Shown piece after piece: positions 1 through 12,721 of a stretch of DNA of 64,000 nucleotides; the stretch's first letter is position 1, and the number at the start of each line of letters is the position of its first letter. The position numbers and the translations under genes are program-made. The DNA is from Burhinus oedicnemus (lineage: Eukaryota > Chordata > Aves > Charadriiformes > Burhinidae). The stretch lies in the NCBI GenBank assembly GCA_008921705.1, contig VFFE01008908.1:1975657-2039656 (forward strand), in the 5' to 3' direction. The notes under the pieces were generated by a model. The model saw nothing but the letters and a program-made list of their open reading frames with translations, had not been told where the DNA came from and did not search any database.

Positions 1-116
1 AGAAAAAAAAAAAAAAAAAGCAATATCTTTTTTTAAGCTGTAAAAGACCTCTCCAATAGTATCAAATGCTAGAACTGATGAGCAGTTTCCTCACTACACA
101 ATATCTTCCCACAGGA

Positions 117-141
117 AAAACAAAACAAAACAAAACAAAAC
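117..141. repeat. (AAAAC)5 simple repeat
   Basis: Five perfect tandem copies of AAAAC read directly from the sequence. It is a short A-rich microsatellite with no evident function. Confidence 0.9.
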
Positions 142-636
142 ATACATCAAAACACACTTTTTTCAGGATATGTTTAGTTTTGAGGCCACTTTGTTCTGTT
201 TTTTAGATCCAGGTGAAAAATCCTATTTCAGGCAAGTGCCAAAATTGAAGGTCCTTTTTTATGTTGCTGTTCAAAATGCATCCATTCCCGAAGTTGCAAG
301 TAGAAAAAGGATCAAAATAACCTCCCCCCTTACCCCCAAAGAAAAACCAAATGTTTGAACTTGGTCACTACGCAATCTAACAACTATATTGTTCAAAAGT
401 CTTTAAAATAGTCCCAGTTTGGGAAACCTACTTCCCACTCCATTTAAAAGAAAAGCTGCCTCTTAGCCTGATGAAATGCTTTGCATCAATGGAGACCTCA
501 AATGTCCAGAAATCATTTGCAAAGGGGTGAGAGTAAATGGACCCTCTTCTGACCAGGTCCTGCAGAGAATAAGGTAGGAGTACAGGACTTGATCACGGAG
601 AAGGAAGGACCAGTGACTGAAGTAGCCAAAACAGAG

Positions 637-654
637 AAGGAAGGAAGGAAGGAA
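637..654. repeat. (AAGG)n simple repeat
   Basis: About four and a half tandem copies of AAGG in a purine-rich stretch. Short tetranucleotide microsatellite. Confidence 0.85.
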
Positions 655-3600
655 GAACATAGCAGCACCCCAGAAGATGAGCAGACCCCACTCATGCAAA
701 GCCTAATTCCAGCCCACTGCAGCCAACCGCTGGCGCCCCTGCAGGCAGGACACCCAGCGAGGTGGCATTCGGATTGTGCTTTTGGACCACGCGCTGGACA
801 AATGAAATCCAAGTTCTCCAATTTTGCAATCTCTAACAGGAGCTCACCCTACCAACCAAAGCACGTCCCTGCTCTTGTGGAGTCCGTCGCTGCAGACGCA
901 ATGCAGCTGTGCATTTATGCGTTCTCTACTAGAGGTAAAGCACGGACAGCCTCTTCTCTGCCCTACTCCCTGTTTGCACAGAACCTACGGAAACCTGGCT
1001 GTCCTGGAGCCCAGTACACGTACAACGCTGCTCTCCCGCCAGCTTCCTCTCCGGCCGGCTCCCAATTTGTCTGCAAACCACAAGTTTAATTGGAGTTGGC
1101 AAGTGTTTTGACTTCAAAAACGTCTGTAACACCTGGAAGACAACGCTCAGGTTTAAGGGGGGAGGAAACGGGATGACATCCAAATGCTATTGTCACGCTC
1201 TCAGCTGCCTGCGCTGAGCTGCCTGAGAAAGAAGGGATCAGTAGCTGCAGGGTCTGGTGAGCGCAGGGGATACGCAGGCACGCACGCAGCTCTGCCCTCC
1301 TCCAGCTTCATACCAAAGCAAGCTTTTGAGGTCACTTTAAAACTAGTTAAAAACCTCTTTTGAGGTGGGGAAAAAGAAAAAAAAAAGACACACCTTATAA
1401 TGTTTGTAAAAAATTAATTCCAAGAACTAGGAAGAAACGGTGATGTGCCATTCCTAGCCAAAACCAGAGACCACGAAGCAGACAAATGATCTAGCAGCTA
1501 AGGGCAGCGGATGGGAAAGACTGTTCTGCTGAAGGATGCTGTGGGGGGGACTCCCCCCGTGGGCTTCTTCAGCCTCCTCACAAGCTAGACAGTCAGTTTG
1601 GATCAAATCCACAGCGGTGCAAGTCTGCACACTCCATTATCCCGCAAGACGCGAGTTCCAGCTGTCTGGACACCAGTTTTACGGTCCTCTCCGCTACGCT
1701 TTGCGGTGCTTTAGGAGAAGAGGCGTGCAAAAGAGCCTGTCGGCTGTCGCGGCTGGAGCTATGCCCTGGGAAGGTGTGCCGAGGGTCTGCCCTCCTGGTT
1801 TTTGGAAACTTTCTCTGAAAGGCTTCAGTGCCCGCTGCTTGTTTGACCTGTTGCAGGAAGAGAAGTAACGGAGCCAGCTCCCATCAGAGCTGTGAGTGTA
1901 AGAGTTGGACTTCCAGTTTACTACTTTTTATGCGAAAAATGTTTATGGCCAAGTCTTGCTGAGTCTTTGAAAGATTGGTTTAGGAGGAAAGACTCATTGC
2001 CAGTGGCTTTACCTTCGCAGAGGGTGGAGCAGATTTCCCCTCATCGGTATATTCTTGCAATTCTGATCAGGGATGCTCTGCTAGTTACCGTGGCCTTTCT
2101 CACCAGCGAGGTACAGCTGAAAACCCATTCCTCTCCCACAGCTTTGGGGGGCACAAATATTAACCCTTAGAAGAGATCTAACACAGGATAAAACTGCTAT
2201 GATGCAGAAAAATTCTGTGGTAACACTGCGTTTTAGCACATTACGTAGACCTAAGAAGAACATAACCCCCGTTTGTCAGCTTCCCCCACCAAGTTTCACC
2301 TTTTATTTTCAGGTACTACATTGTTGAAAGCCCTACTTATTTTTTTGAGAAGGTCAGTTTATCTTTATTTAATGAATATGTAGATGAAGAGCACAGAAAG
2401 TTTGAAAGTCTGATACCAAAGAGGTGAATTGGCCATTTCTGCAAGTCTTTCATTCAAGCCATTTATCAAGCCTTTAATAACAGGCACTAACATATGAGAA
2501 ATGTTAACAGAGAATGAATGTTAAAAAAGTAAATGGTTCGCACAGTGCTCCAACTACAGCCCCAGAGATCAGTCTGATTCCTGTAACAGATTTCCTTCCC
2601 TTTCAGGGAAACAGTAACTTTTGCATCCTTGCTGCAAAAGGATACAGACAGCTCCTGACATTTTCCCAGTACAAAAGCAACACACGCAACTAGAAATCAA
2701 GTAGCTGTTTTATTTTTACCCCATACCTACACACATTACATCCCACCTTTTTTTTTTCCTTGTTCTGCACATCCACTTTTTAAGCTGCTCAGTGTTACAT
2801 TAATTGACTTGCTTAAACCTGGGCGAATTCTTCTGAGCCAGATTTTTGGAAAAAAACCCATCTGGAAAATGTGAGTGATAATTAAGATTGTGACACTGGC
2901 ATGATTGCCACGTGAAGGGATAGACAGTGCTGTTCATTAAAAAAAAAATATCTCAAGAACTTATGCAAGCAAGAGCAAGTATAACAAAAGCATGCACTGA
3001 GCTGTCTCCTATTAACAGCGCAGATCAAATGAGCCAATGCAACTGCTTCTGCTTTGCCTAAATAAATGCCTGGATCAGTCATCAAAGTAGGATTGTTTTC
3101 CACAATACACTTCCTTGAGCAACCCAGATAGCCTTTGTGTTGGCCCCAGTAATGATGTAATGGGAAAAACTTACAGGCATTCTGTCAAAGCCATGCAGAT
3201 TGCTCAAAATACTATTTCCCAAGGCTCCAGCTTCGCAGGTGCGGACTCAGCAGCCATCAAGACTTGCTATGATTAATGACTTTTTCCAACGTGTTGCCTT
3301 ACGTTAATATAGCGAGCTAACTTTTATTAAATTATGGATGATCTATTAGGGGATTCTAATCACCTGCAGGCTGCCATATGTAAGGAAGCTGTCGAAACCT
3401 ATGCGATCTGGGGATCTCAGAGACAAGCCAGTCTAAGCTTTGTATTACACATATACATGGTGGTACTCATAGACATCCTGTCTATATTGTCTTCTGCCTG
3501 TTTGCGTTCCACCCAGCTGCTAAAGGAAGACATTTAGGAGAACTACTGCTCCAGTCTCAAAGCCATCAGCCAAAGAGCCAAGGAAGACCATCGGTCCTTA

Positions 3601-6600
3601 TGGAAAGCATCTGAAAACACCCTGCACATTTGAACCAGCAGCCCCTCCTGAACATGTCCAAAACCAGGCAGCAGAGAAGGTATCTGAAGTCCCAAAGAAA
3701 CACCTCGCACAGAGACACTGGTTCAAACAACACAGTAGCTCAGATAGAGTCACCCAGCCATTACTGGTCACAACCAGAAGTGAACAAAACAAAACAGCAC
3801 TTGATAAAATATCATTTCACAAGAGAATCAATACTCATTCACTTACCCCTCACATCGTAGCTTGGGACCACCACAGATATTCCAAATGTCACAAGGCTCC
3901 ACCATGCACTCAAAAGCACCCAGCACACCCCAGAGGCATTCCCTTCTGCCTGAAACAAGGACAAATCCTAGGACCAGGAATGAGGAGTCATCAGAAGCGC
4001 AGCCCTATATTTCTAGCAAAACAGCCAGCAAGGTCATCATGTGAAAAAATAGCATCCATTGCCTGCCATTTCACCCTCAAGGATCCCTTGAAGGATAAGA
4101 GCTTGGGGCAATGTACATGGTGCCTGGGACATGAGATTGGCAGTTGATAACTCGCAGCTGATTTTCTCCCCTGCAGGTGTAGCCCATCTGGAAAAGCCAG
4201 GGAGCCACAGCGTGCAGACACCTTGTAAAGCCCATCAGGGCTGGAGAGAGGAGATGCTACCTTTACTGCAGACAGCCCTGGTTCAAAGGGAGGGGTTTCA
4301 CAGCCAAGGTCTTGTGTATCATCAGATGGTGCTGATGGAGTGGAAGGGAAGGAGCTCAGCTCCCCTTCCTCCTCTCAGCAAGCCTGTGCTCGCCCATGTC
4401 GGTGAGCAGTGAGCCTGTGCCCAGGGGATGTGGCTATTTACTGCATCGCTGCCAGCTGGATTCAGTGACTGCAAAACCTCTTCAAGCAGGAGGCAAGAGG
4501 TGTATTTTTTTTCTTTTCTCCTTCTCATCTGGGGTTTCTGTTGGATGTTCCTGTTCTCTAAGCTGTCCTCAACAAGAACCCACTCTCGGTGCCCTGAGAG
4601 TAGATGAAGTTGCATGTTGCCGTAGCTAGGTGAGGAGGCAGAGGTAGCTGGTAGATCTGGCCTTATCTTCAAGGTGCCTGATTATGGATCTTCCAAAACA
4701 GAATAGATGATGCTCTAGCCCAGTGTAACCAGAACGAAGAGGCTGTGGCCAACTGGGATGGAAGGGGAGTAATTTAGCCATCTTGGAGAAAACTATGGAA
4801 GCTAAAGAGCAAAAAGAAATCCTGGTTGAATTTAGTTCCTCTCTGGAGCAGCACAGTTGTGAGGCTAACAGCTCCATGTAGTTTCCTTTAATCCAAGAGA
4901 CAAATTATATCATACAGGGGAGGGGGTTTTGTTGGTTTTGGGTGGTTTTGAGGTTGTTTTGTTTTTAAAGTTGGGTGGCAGGGCGCATGAGGCGTCTTGT
5001 GCCTCTTCGCACAGTGCTGCCTCCAGATCACAAGTTGGTAGCGGATTCAACCTCGTTACTTCTGCGTGAGCTTTTACATTAGTGTGCCTTACTGCCAAGT
5101 TGATGGAAACCTCATCTCAAAGGCAAAAGGAATATAATCCTCCTGGGATAGAACAGAAACGCTCATTATGCATCCCTGCAACTTCCCATGGCCGCTCACA
5201 TCTTGTGGGGAGATGAAGAAGATGTGTGAGAAACGGGTGTCACTGGAGACACACAGAGCTTACACAAATCTCAAACATTCACCACTGCATCTGGGGACAA
5301 AGTTGTCCAACTACTGTAATGTTGGTGTGATGGTGCTAGAGACTCATTCATATGCCATGGCAAACTGAGAGCAGTTTGAGGCAGTTCCCATCTACTCGTT
5401 TTCCCCCTGTTTCTAATTAGTTATGGCATTGGCATAAAACAGGATCTGTGTCTATTAAGTCTTCATCTGCTCCTCCTTATTCCCACATGAAGTCATAATC
5501 CTTCATGTCATCCCAACTGTGCGCTATGGAAGTGATTTAGGATGTCTCGAAACAGAGAATAATGACTTCAGGTATTGAATAAATAGAATAACTGTGGAGG
5601 AAAACAACCCTTGTGTCACACACTGCTGTTAAGAAGCACATGTGCTAGCAGAGAGAGACGAGGAGAGAAGCGGAGGACAGGCTGATGTATCCACAGAAGA
5701 ATTTGAAGAACAATCATGAGATTTTACACATGGCAGATGTCTAAGATATTTTGAGAGATTCTTCTCAGAGCCTCTAAGCCACAGCAGGGCCCTGCCACAT
5801 ATTTTGTTCTTCATATAATGATGCTGTGCCATTTGTACTGCACTATTGATGCACTCCTGGGTGGTACCAGCAGGACAAGAAGTGTGGTTAATAGTTGGCT
5901 TCAAGGGCCAAGCAGAAATATCAGCCTGCAGTTCGGTCCTTAGCCAAGAATGAGGCACTCAATAGCAAGGAAACAGATTTCTCTTCTAAACAAGGGATCA
6001 AAGTATAACGAAGCAGCAGACAAATCTTAGTATCTTCCAGCCAGATGAAGCAACAAGAGGCGGTTTGGTAGTAATAGCCCATGGTAATCACAGAGGCAGT
6101 AACTCAGTACCAACAAAAGTCGTCACAAGGTATCTTGCCCCATTTCCAGTATGGATAAAAATCAAGTACAACAGTTGGAAAAAACTAGCTCTGACCTGCA
6201 AGGCAGCGCTTGCTTGCCAGATCCTTCCAAAGTCTGGCTGCTGTGGTCATTCTGCAATCGTCTTCCTTTAATTGTTATATGGGATCTGGACCTTTGAGAA
6301 CAGCCGTAACTTGTGCAACTTGAAGCTAAACTTGCCTTGAAAATACTGCCAGACAGAGACCACCCTTGCTGATGGCGCCCTTCATCTGTAGTATAAAGTC
6401 TTGAGAGCGAGCTATTAAATAAATACGCAGCTTGACAGCTTTTTGAGAGGGCACCCTGCACTCACTCCATTTGGGCTTTTCCTTACCAACCTTCTGAGCC
6501 CACAGAGAGCTGTGGGTTGTTTTGGGGGGGGGGGCCGTGTGAGTTACCTTCGTTTGCTGTGAAAGTCACTGGAGGTCAACAGCCATCAGCAAGGAAATAC

Positions 6601-9019
6601 AAGCTTTACTCTGGAAAGGCTTTGGAGCCTGTTACTTTTATTAAGCAAGCTGGCGGCTCATTTTCCCCCTTACATTGAGGCAAGGTTTTGTGGTAAAATA
6701 AAGCATTTACTATTTTTCAGATGCACCTGAAGTCTTTTGCCCTTTCTAGAGGAGGCTTGTCCAGAGTGAAGAAATAGTCACAACTTAAAGCATCCCTATC
6801 TGAAAGACAAGTTAAGCTCCTCCTCCTCTGATATTTCCAAACTTTTTTCTATTATTCTCCAAGCAAGGGCAGGTGGCTCCCATTTCAGCTGTATCTGGAT
6901 TCCAGCTTCTTTGCTCCACTTGCATGATTTCATCTAACACATTCCTCTGGGGCTGCAAGAACTTCACGCTTCCATCTCAGCCTAGAGGTGAAAGCAATGA
7001 AAAGAAGTTACACCATATAATTATAGTTATTATGCCAGTTAATAGGGCTCTTCATAGCATAAACACTATTAGGGCTAGTCACTGTCGCGAATAGCCACGT
7101 CTCCAGCTCTGCTCTTGCTGTCGGAGGCTTGGCACAGATCTAAGTCCGAGCTCAGATCTGAAGAGCAAACCCTGATACCTGCCAGCTCGTGCACAGGGCA
7201 AAACCTCTTCCTGGGCTTGGGGAAACTTCTGGATTTTGGATCTTGAGCATGATTAGGGGAGAGTAATGTCGTGCTGAAATGTGTGATCCAAGCAGACAGA
7301 CAGTGTTCAGACTTCAGGTCTACCAGCTTTCTTCCTGCTCTTGGAGTTAGTCCATGGCATTGTCTACAAAAACACGCTTTTAAGCAATTGAGTGTAAACG
7401 CCAGGTTTGAGTACCACAGGTTTACACCCAAACCCTCTCTCTTATCCTGCATTTTGCCCACCCAAATGGCAGGCAATATTCTAGTGCTAACGGTCTGCTT
7501 TCTCTCCCCCTTTTGTTTCAACAGTAAATCGCTGTCACACTTTTCTGAGAGTCTCCTTTTAAAAAGAGATAAACAAACATGCAACAGTTTTAAAACAACT
7601 TCTTTGGAAGGGAAAAAAAAAGGGATCAGAGGTGGCAATGTTGTGACAGAACATGGATTTACTTAATTGGATCTAACTATTTGCACCATCTTTTGCTGAC
7701 TGCCTGTGCCAGTCCCAGGCTGGGAAAGCAATTTAACTCACTGCCTGTGAAAAATGAAATGACAGCAGCTACTTGAGTGAACTTTCACATTAACGAAGCA
7801 TGATCTGTTCTTGATCAAAGACTTTACGTTCCTGGAGGACCAGAGTTCAAGCACTGGTCTCTAAGAGAAGAAAATGCTTATGTGTCATTGCAAGGCAAAC
7901 TCTTCGGAGCTTGAGCCCAAGCTAAACTTTCATGTCAGCACTGCTAGTGACCCTGTACGGAAGCCTGACTCGATCGTCTCTTCCTTTAATTCTCACTGTC
8001 ATATGCTGCCTCCTGCTAAGCTGAATCGGCTTCACCTATTACAGCAGTGAGAAATGATGTTATCATTAGCCATTGCTGCTAGGCACTTTGGGATCACGTC
8101 ATACATCTCACAGGTTGTTCCAACAAAACGAGCTCTGAGGAGCAGGGTTGGGATCTAAGAGAGATAGAGACCAGCTTTGGGTGGCAAGGTGCCATAAAAT
8201 TGTCCTTGTGGATCTGGTGTAACCAGATCAACTAATAAACCTCTGGAATGCTGATGCTTTGGTTGATCTGGTCGTACCAGAGAAACCATCTCTCGCAACT
8301 TGGATGCCAGGAGTCAAACCACGTGGCTTGCCATGAGCAGCTGATACCAAAGACCACTGTTAGCTATGTATAAATTTGACTGTTGCTGTGCTGAATAATC
8401 ACTGTGATCTTGTACTCTCCTCACAACACACCTCCTGTAACCTTTTTAAGCGTTTGTCACCATAATAATATTGATTGACACATCAATGCACCAGGGTGAC
8501 GATATAAGGGACTGTAGCCATGGGTTTCAGATGTTTTACAAACCTCAGCACCATCAGTGTTGGGTAGAAAGCCATCATGGGCATTATTAGAGGAAGATAG
8601 ACTTTGTTAAAGAGAGCTTTGTGGCCCTTCAGATAGAAGCACCAAGCTGGAGTGAAGGAAAATTGTCAAAGGCAAGGATGGTCAATGTGAGCTAAGGTCC
8701 ATCCTTTTCTATTTCACTGCCTCCAGGACAAGTCAAACACATCCCTCACAAAGCCTGGCAGGATTGCTGTCATCGTCCATCCAGCGTGTCACATCTGCTG
8801 GGGTACTCCGCAGCCTCACCAGGGCTCCTGTTCAACACCGGGTTTTGCTCTGAAAGCCGAAGCATTCATGAAAAGTGACTGTAGATCCTAGATGGTTAAA
8901 AGTTATTTAGAAGGTCTTGCTTGCAAATCAAATTACAGAGATGTATTTTTGCAGGAACCAGGAGATGGAAAGTAAGTTCATGTTAAAAATGACGGGTGCC
9001 CTGCGTTCAGGGCTCGTGT

Positions 9020-9258
9020 GAGTTCCTGGCCGTGCCTCAGGTGCGCAGGGTCACCTAAGGTGAGTCATCTGGGGCTCTGGTTCCCCAGCTGTAAAATAGG
9101 GATAATACTTCTGTTCTCACCTCAGTTTCTCTTCTCTGTTTAGATTTCAAGCTCCTCAGGGCTGTGTCTTGCTACATGTATGTACAGTTCCTAGCTTAAT
9201 AGAGTCATGATCCAAACTGAAGCCTCCAGGCACTCCTGTATATTATATCATTACTAAT
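9020..9258 (+). repeat. Ancient MIR-like SINE, near full length
   Basis: The segment reads in the order expected of a forward MIR-type amniote SINE. A GGTCACC...GTCATCT block is followed by TTCCCCAGCTGTAAAATAGG (9081-9100), which corresponds to the MIR core 'tttcc-ccatctgtaaaatgg' motif, then GATAATACTT. The 3' half has TTTCAAGCTCCTCAGGG, then TGTACAGTTCCTAGC, then a CCTCCAGGCACTCCTGTATATTA end. This matches the tail shared by MIR/LINE2-like repeats in reptiles and birds as I remember it. Substitutions are many, so the copy is old. It lies about 3.5 kb upstream of the gene's CpG island. Confidence 0.72.
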
Positions 9259-9289
9259 TTCACAAGAGGTTGCAATCAAATTCCTTTAT

Positions 9290-9730
9290 CGGGCAAAAAA
9301 AAATCCTCGAAAAGAATAAAGCAAGCTATTAAAAACTGAGGAACATTTTTGCTGCAGTGGAAATAATGGCACTTTGTCCCAAAATGTATAAAATATGTAT
9401 TGCAATTAAATTCTCTATTGGCAAATTGCTCTACAATTAAAAAACACAGAAGCTTGAGTGAGGCAATTAGAATAATAGTAGCGTGTTAATTATAGCTTGA
9501 TGGATTCTGCATGCTGTCAGCAATTACCTTCCAAGTGTGCACTTCTGAACCGACTCCAAATCCACAAAAAGACACCGGCAGAATTAGAAGTATCTTCCTT
9601 GTTGGCGTGCCTTTGCCCTTTTAAAATTTGTTTTCATAAATACTTTTGTAAGCTATTTAATTAGATTTAATGAGGTTCGAGGAAGAAACATCCTCCATGC
9701 TGTACACAGACTCCTCTCTAGCAAAGGCAT
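9290..9730. promoter_or_regulatory. AT-rich block, candidate conserved non-coding element
   Basis: This block is much richer in A+T than its surroundings and carries several homeodomain-type cores: CAATTAAATT near 9404, CAATTAAAA near 9434, GCAATTAG near 9463, GTTAATTATAG near 9484, CAATTACC near 9521 and TTTAATTAGATTTAATGAGG near 9655. Clusters like this are typical of conserved vertebrate enhancers, but conservation was not tested. It is not a simple repeat, has no transposon signature and has no reading frame of note. The regulatory label is inference only. Confidence 0.35.
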
Positions 9731-10447
9731 TGACTCGGGCAGGAGGGAGAGCGCGACTGTGAGAACCGTCTCATTTCCTACCGACTGCCCTCGCTGAATT
9801 ATTTTCAGTGCAAATGCCAGGCAATTCAGCCTGGTTTCCAGGAGAGCTGCTTTTGGATATCTTTTTAAAGAAAGTTATCTAAGGCTTTCAGATCTCTTTC
9901 TCCATGGGAAACCCCGTGGCCGGCCTCTGGTCCTTGTCACGGGGCAGGGGAACAGCGGAGGGGCTTTGGGGACGGGCACTGCGACGGCAAGGTGAGAGTC
10001 CTGCATTGAATGGGTGAGATTAAATCAGCGGGGTTTGAGGTCAGGGGTTGCAAGAATAATTAAAAAATACTAAAATTAATTGTTCAAATGAATTAAAAAG
10101 CTTGGGTGTCAAATTTGAAACCACTGAAAAAGGACCAAACTTTTTTTTATTTTCATGACGCCTTCCTCACCAGGCAAGAGAAATCCGCTCCATAAAAGTG
10201 CCTTAAACTTTGGGTTTCTCGCACTGAAGAACTAAAAGACTTTTTTTTTTAAATGGCTATATAAGACTGCACTATCTTCTGTAATACATCTACCCTTCCT
10301 GCCTTAAGTTCCCTCCCCAGGGACAGGAGCTCTTGCTTTTAGTTTGCAAACAGCTTTCAAATAAATGAGGGGACTAAACATAAGCCATTCTCCTGGTTTC
10401 TCCAGTTCTTGAAGGCTGAAATAGGACCCCAAGCCACAATAACGTGA

Positions 10448-10462
10448 TTTTTTTTTTTTTTT
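10448..10462. repeat. Poly-T tract (15 T)
   Basis: Uninterrupted run of 15 T. No poly-A signal or duplicated flanks were seen to make it a retrotransposon tail. Confidence 0.9.
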
Positions 10463-12353
10463 CCCTCCCTTGATAACAAAAGCCTAAACCCCAATTTTTA
10501 CCTAGTGAAAGCCCCTGTCTATAAATAATGCCAGAAATTCCCAGAAAGATTTAGGGCTGGCGCAGACATTATCTGCAGCGTCTACGCTGAAAGCTGCGGT
10601 TGCCATCGGGGACCCAGTGCAAGGCCGTGTGCGGCTGGGGGAGAGCAGCGGTCCCGGCAGACACCGGTGAGCATCACCAGCGCTTGGTGCACCAGGTGGT
10701 TGGTCCCTGGGAAGGTGTGACTCTGTGGGACGGGACACCTGAAAGTCCTGGTCACCCCAGTGCTGAGCGGGGGAGAAGCTTTTGCAGGGATTGAGCTTTC
10801 CATTTATCGTTAATCTCTGCAATCTGACACGTTCAAAGCTGCCCCAAAGGCCAAACAGTTGTTGTGCAGGTGGGCTGTGAAGAGTAAATAGGGAAGAAAA
10901 GGGAAATGCTCCACCAGTAATAGCTAACGCTGCTTCTTGTGGTGTAGGGTTGAGCTTTCAGGTGGGGACGCTGAAATCATAAACTCTTCATGCTGGAGCA
11001 AGATCTTGCCCCCATCAATAAATTCAGTTTCTACATTTCATAACAGGTCATCTTCCAAAGTTAAATCTTCCTCTCTCAGGATTTCCAGACTCTTTTCACC
11101 AGTGCGTGTTGCACATACTGGATCCCAGAAGCCAGGAGGCATGGGGGCTGCCGTATGGTCCTCCCCACGCTGCTCTTGGGTCCGGGGAACGACTTGATTG
11201 CTGTCTGCGGCAGGTAGCTGGCTACATAACTTAGAAGATCCCTGTGCGTTGTGTCAGATTAAATTAATTGCTCCATTGCCGAATCTGTAAGAAATCGAGA
11301 AGAAACGGAGAATAGGCAGGCGAAGTGAAAATCCTCATCCAGAGTGATAGCTTCCAAAAATGTGTCTCCTCTCACACCTTCCCTCCCACCATCAAAGTGC
11401 CATTTAATCGTCGTGATCACCAATGCTGCGGTAGAGGAGAAAAGGCCTCAGAAGGTTTTTGCCCAGTTTTGAGACCACAGGCGGGAATACTGAAGCCCAG
11501 CCTTAAAAAGCCCCAACTCTTTGTCACTCTGGAAGGTTGGCCTGTCGTCTCCATTCCTCTTCTGTCAGTTGACGGTAATGCTTCAACGTGGCGCTTCTCC
11601 GCGCTGCAGGTTCCCACACGTGGGTACGGAAAGCCGACATGACTTCATGCTCCTCGCGAGGCTCGGGGGGCTGACCAAAACTCTGTGTCCTGCGTGTGGA
11701 AGAGACACTTCAGGCTTTGACACGGGGCTTTCACAGCTCGTGGGGAACCGGCGGGCCAAATTTGACATCGCACCCGGTTTCTGATCCGACCAACCCTATC
11801 TTTTCTCTAGATGCCATCAATCCTGGTTTGCCGCCCTTCAGGAGGGGGCATGTTTGTACAGCTCGGGTACCGCTCCGAACCCCCCTGGATGCCCTCGCAC
11901 ATGCTATGTTATACCAAGAGACGCGCGACTCTCCGAAGATGAGCCACGCGACTAAAGCATCCTGCGGCGCAACGCCCCGTCCTGTTCCAGAAAGGGAATA
12001 CGGCTCCGTCCCCGCACCAGGGAGGAATCTGCGGCAGAAGGTTGGAAAGCTACTCGGAGGGAGTGGAAGCAGGATCGGGCCGTGATGTGTTTCTATCCCT
12101 TAAAACAGTGCACCCCCTTCTCCCTAGTCACTCCTGGGGCAAGGCTGGGCCGATCCCAGGGGTTAACGGCATTCCCACCCGCCTGGGTGCCCTGAGCTTC
12201 CTCCCCGAAATGCTGCGCGGGCCACAATCCAACTCACCCGGGCCAGTTGGATTCTCTCCACTAAGCTCAGGAGCAGCCTCTAAATTCAGTCTTTGGAGCG
12301 TATCGATGCTCTAAGATTAATTTTGCCCCTAACGATCTCGCTGCAGCTACCTA

Positions 12354-12362
12354 ATGAGTCAT
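12354..12362. promoter_or_regulatory. Palindromic AP-1 type site ATGAGTCAT
   Basis: A perfect 9-bp palindrome containing the AP-1 core TGAGTCA, about 350 bp upstream of the gap in the CpG island. AP-1 (Fos/Jun) consensus sites are common by chance, so promoter context is the only support for function. Confidence 0.3.
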
Positions 12363-12701
12363 GCTCCCACCCATTCCGGACTGCGGGCTCCCTTGCGTCT
12401 GGTGTGTGCTGGGCTTTCAAACACAGGGGTAAATTTGGGGAGTGGAACAGCCTCTTTAGGTTTGGTCTGAAACACGCGTGATTAATTAACCCACTCCTGC
12501 CGCTGGCTGGTGGCAGGACACGCGCATCCCTGGGGAGTGTGGCCCCTCGGCCGCTTCGTGGTGTCCGGAGAAAGTCACCTCGGGGTTGCGGGGGAGCCCG
12601 CGGGCCCTGGTCCTGCAGCAGATTCTCCACATCTACGGGAGGGAGATTTCTAAATCGCTTTCCCCGCGGCGGAGCGGGGGGGGGGGGCCGGCGGGCGCGG
12701 C

Positions 12702-12721
12702 NNNNNNNNNNNNNNNNNNNN
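12702..12721. other. Assembly gap (20 N), may hide LRIG1 exon 1
   Basis: Exactly 20 N, the same size as the other gap at 53414, so this is probably a fixed-length placeholder and the true missing length is unknown. The left edge is extremely GC-rich, with a G run and then CCGGCGGGCGCGGC. The right edge is A-rich low complexity followed by a T run at 12779-12792. GC-rich first exons are often missing from bird assemblies. No frame in the flanking sequence contains the signal peptide or the C-x-C...C cap expected from LRIG1 exon 1. Confidence 0.85.

Larger units (their letters stand above)
1..11550. other. 5' flanking intergenic DNA upstream of LRIG1
   Basis: No exon with a recognisable protein family and matching splice sites was found on either strand. 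Open frames up to 187 codons occur but show no family motif and no coding-like context. Base composition is mixed and in several stretches leans to A and C on the + strand (for example 3601-3660 contains 19 A, 11 T, 20 C and 10 G), unlike the T/G-leaning DNA after 13 kb. The stretch contains small homopolymers (A at 3-19, G at 6524-6534, T at 10448-10462), an AAAAC repeat, an AAGG repeat, one MIR-like SINE and an AT-rich candidate conserved block, listed separately. The remainder shows nothing I can name. Confidence 0.6.

Noticed and set aside
7075..7638. 187-codon open frame on the - strand in the upstream flank
   Set aside because: No recognised motif and no coding-like neighbours; likely chance.
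9061..9067. TGAGTCA, an AP-1-like site
   Set aside because: It falls inside the MIR-like SINE, where the family sequence already contains a similar 'aagtcac' stretch, so it is probably decay of the repeat.
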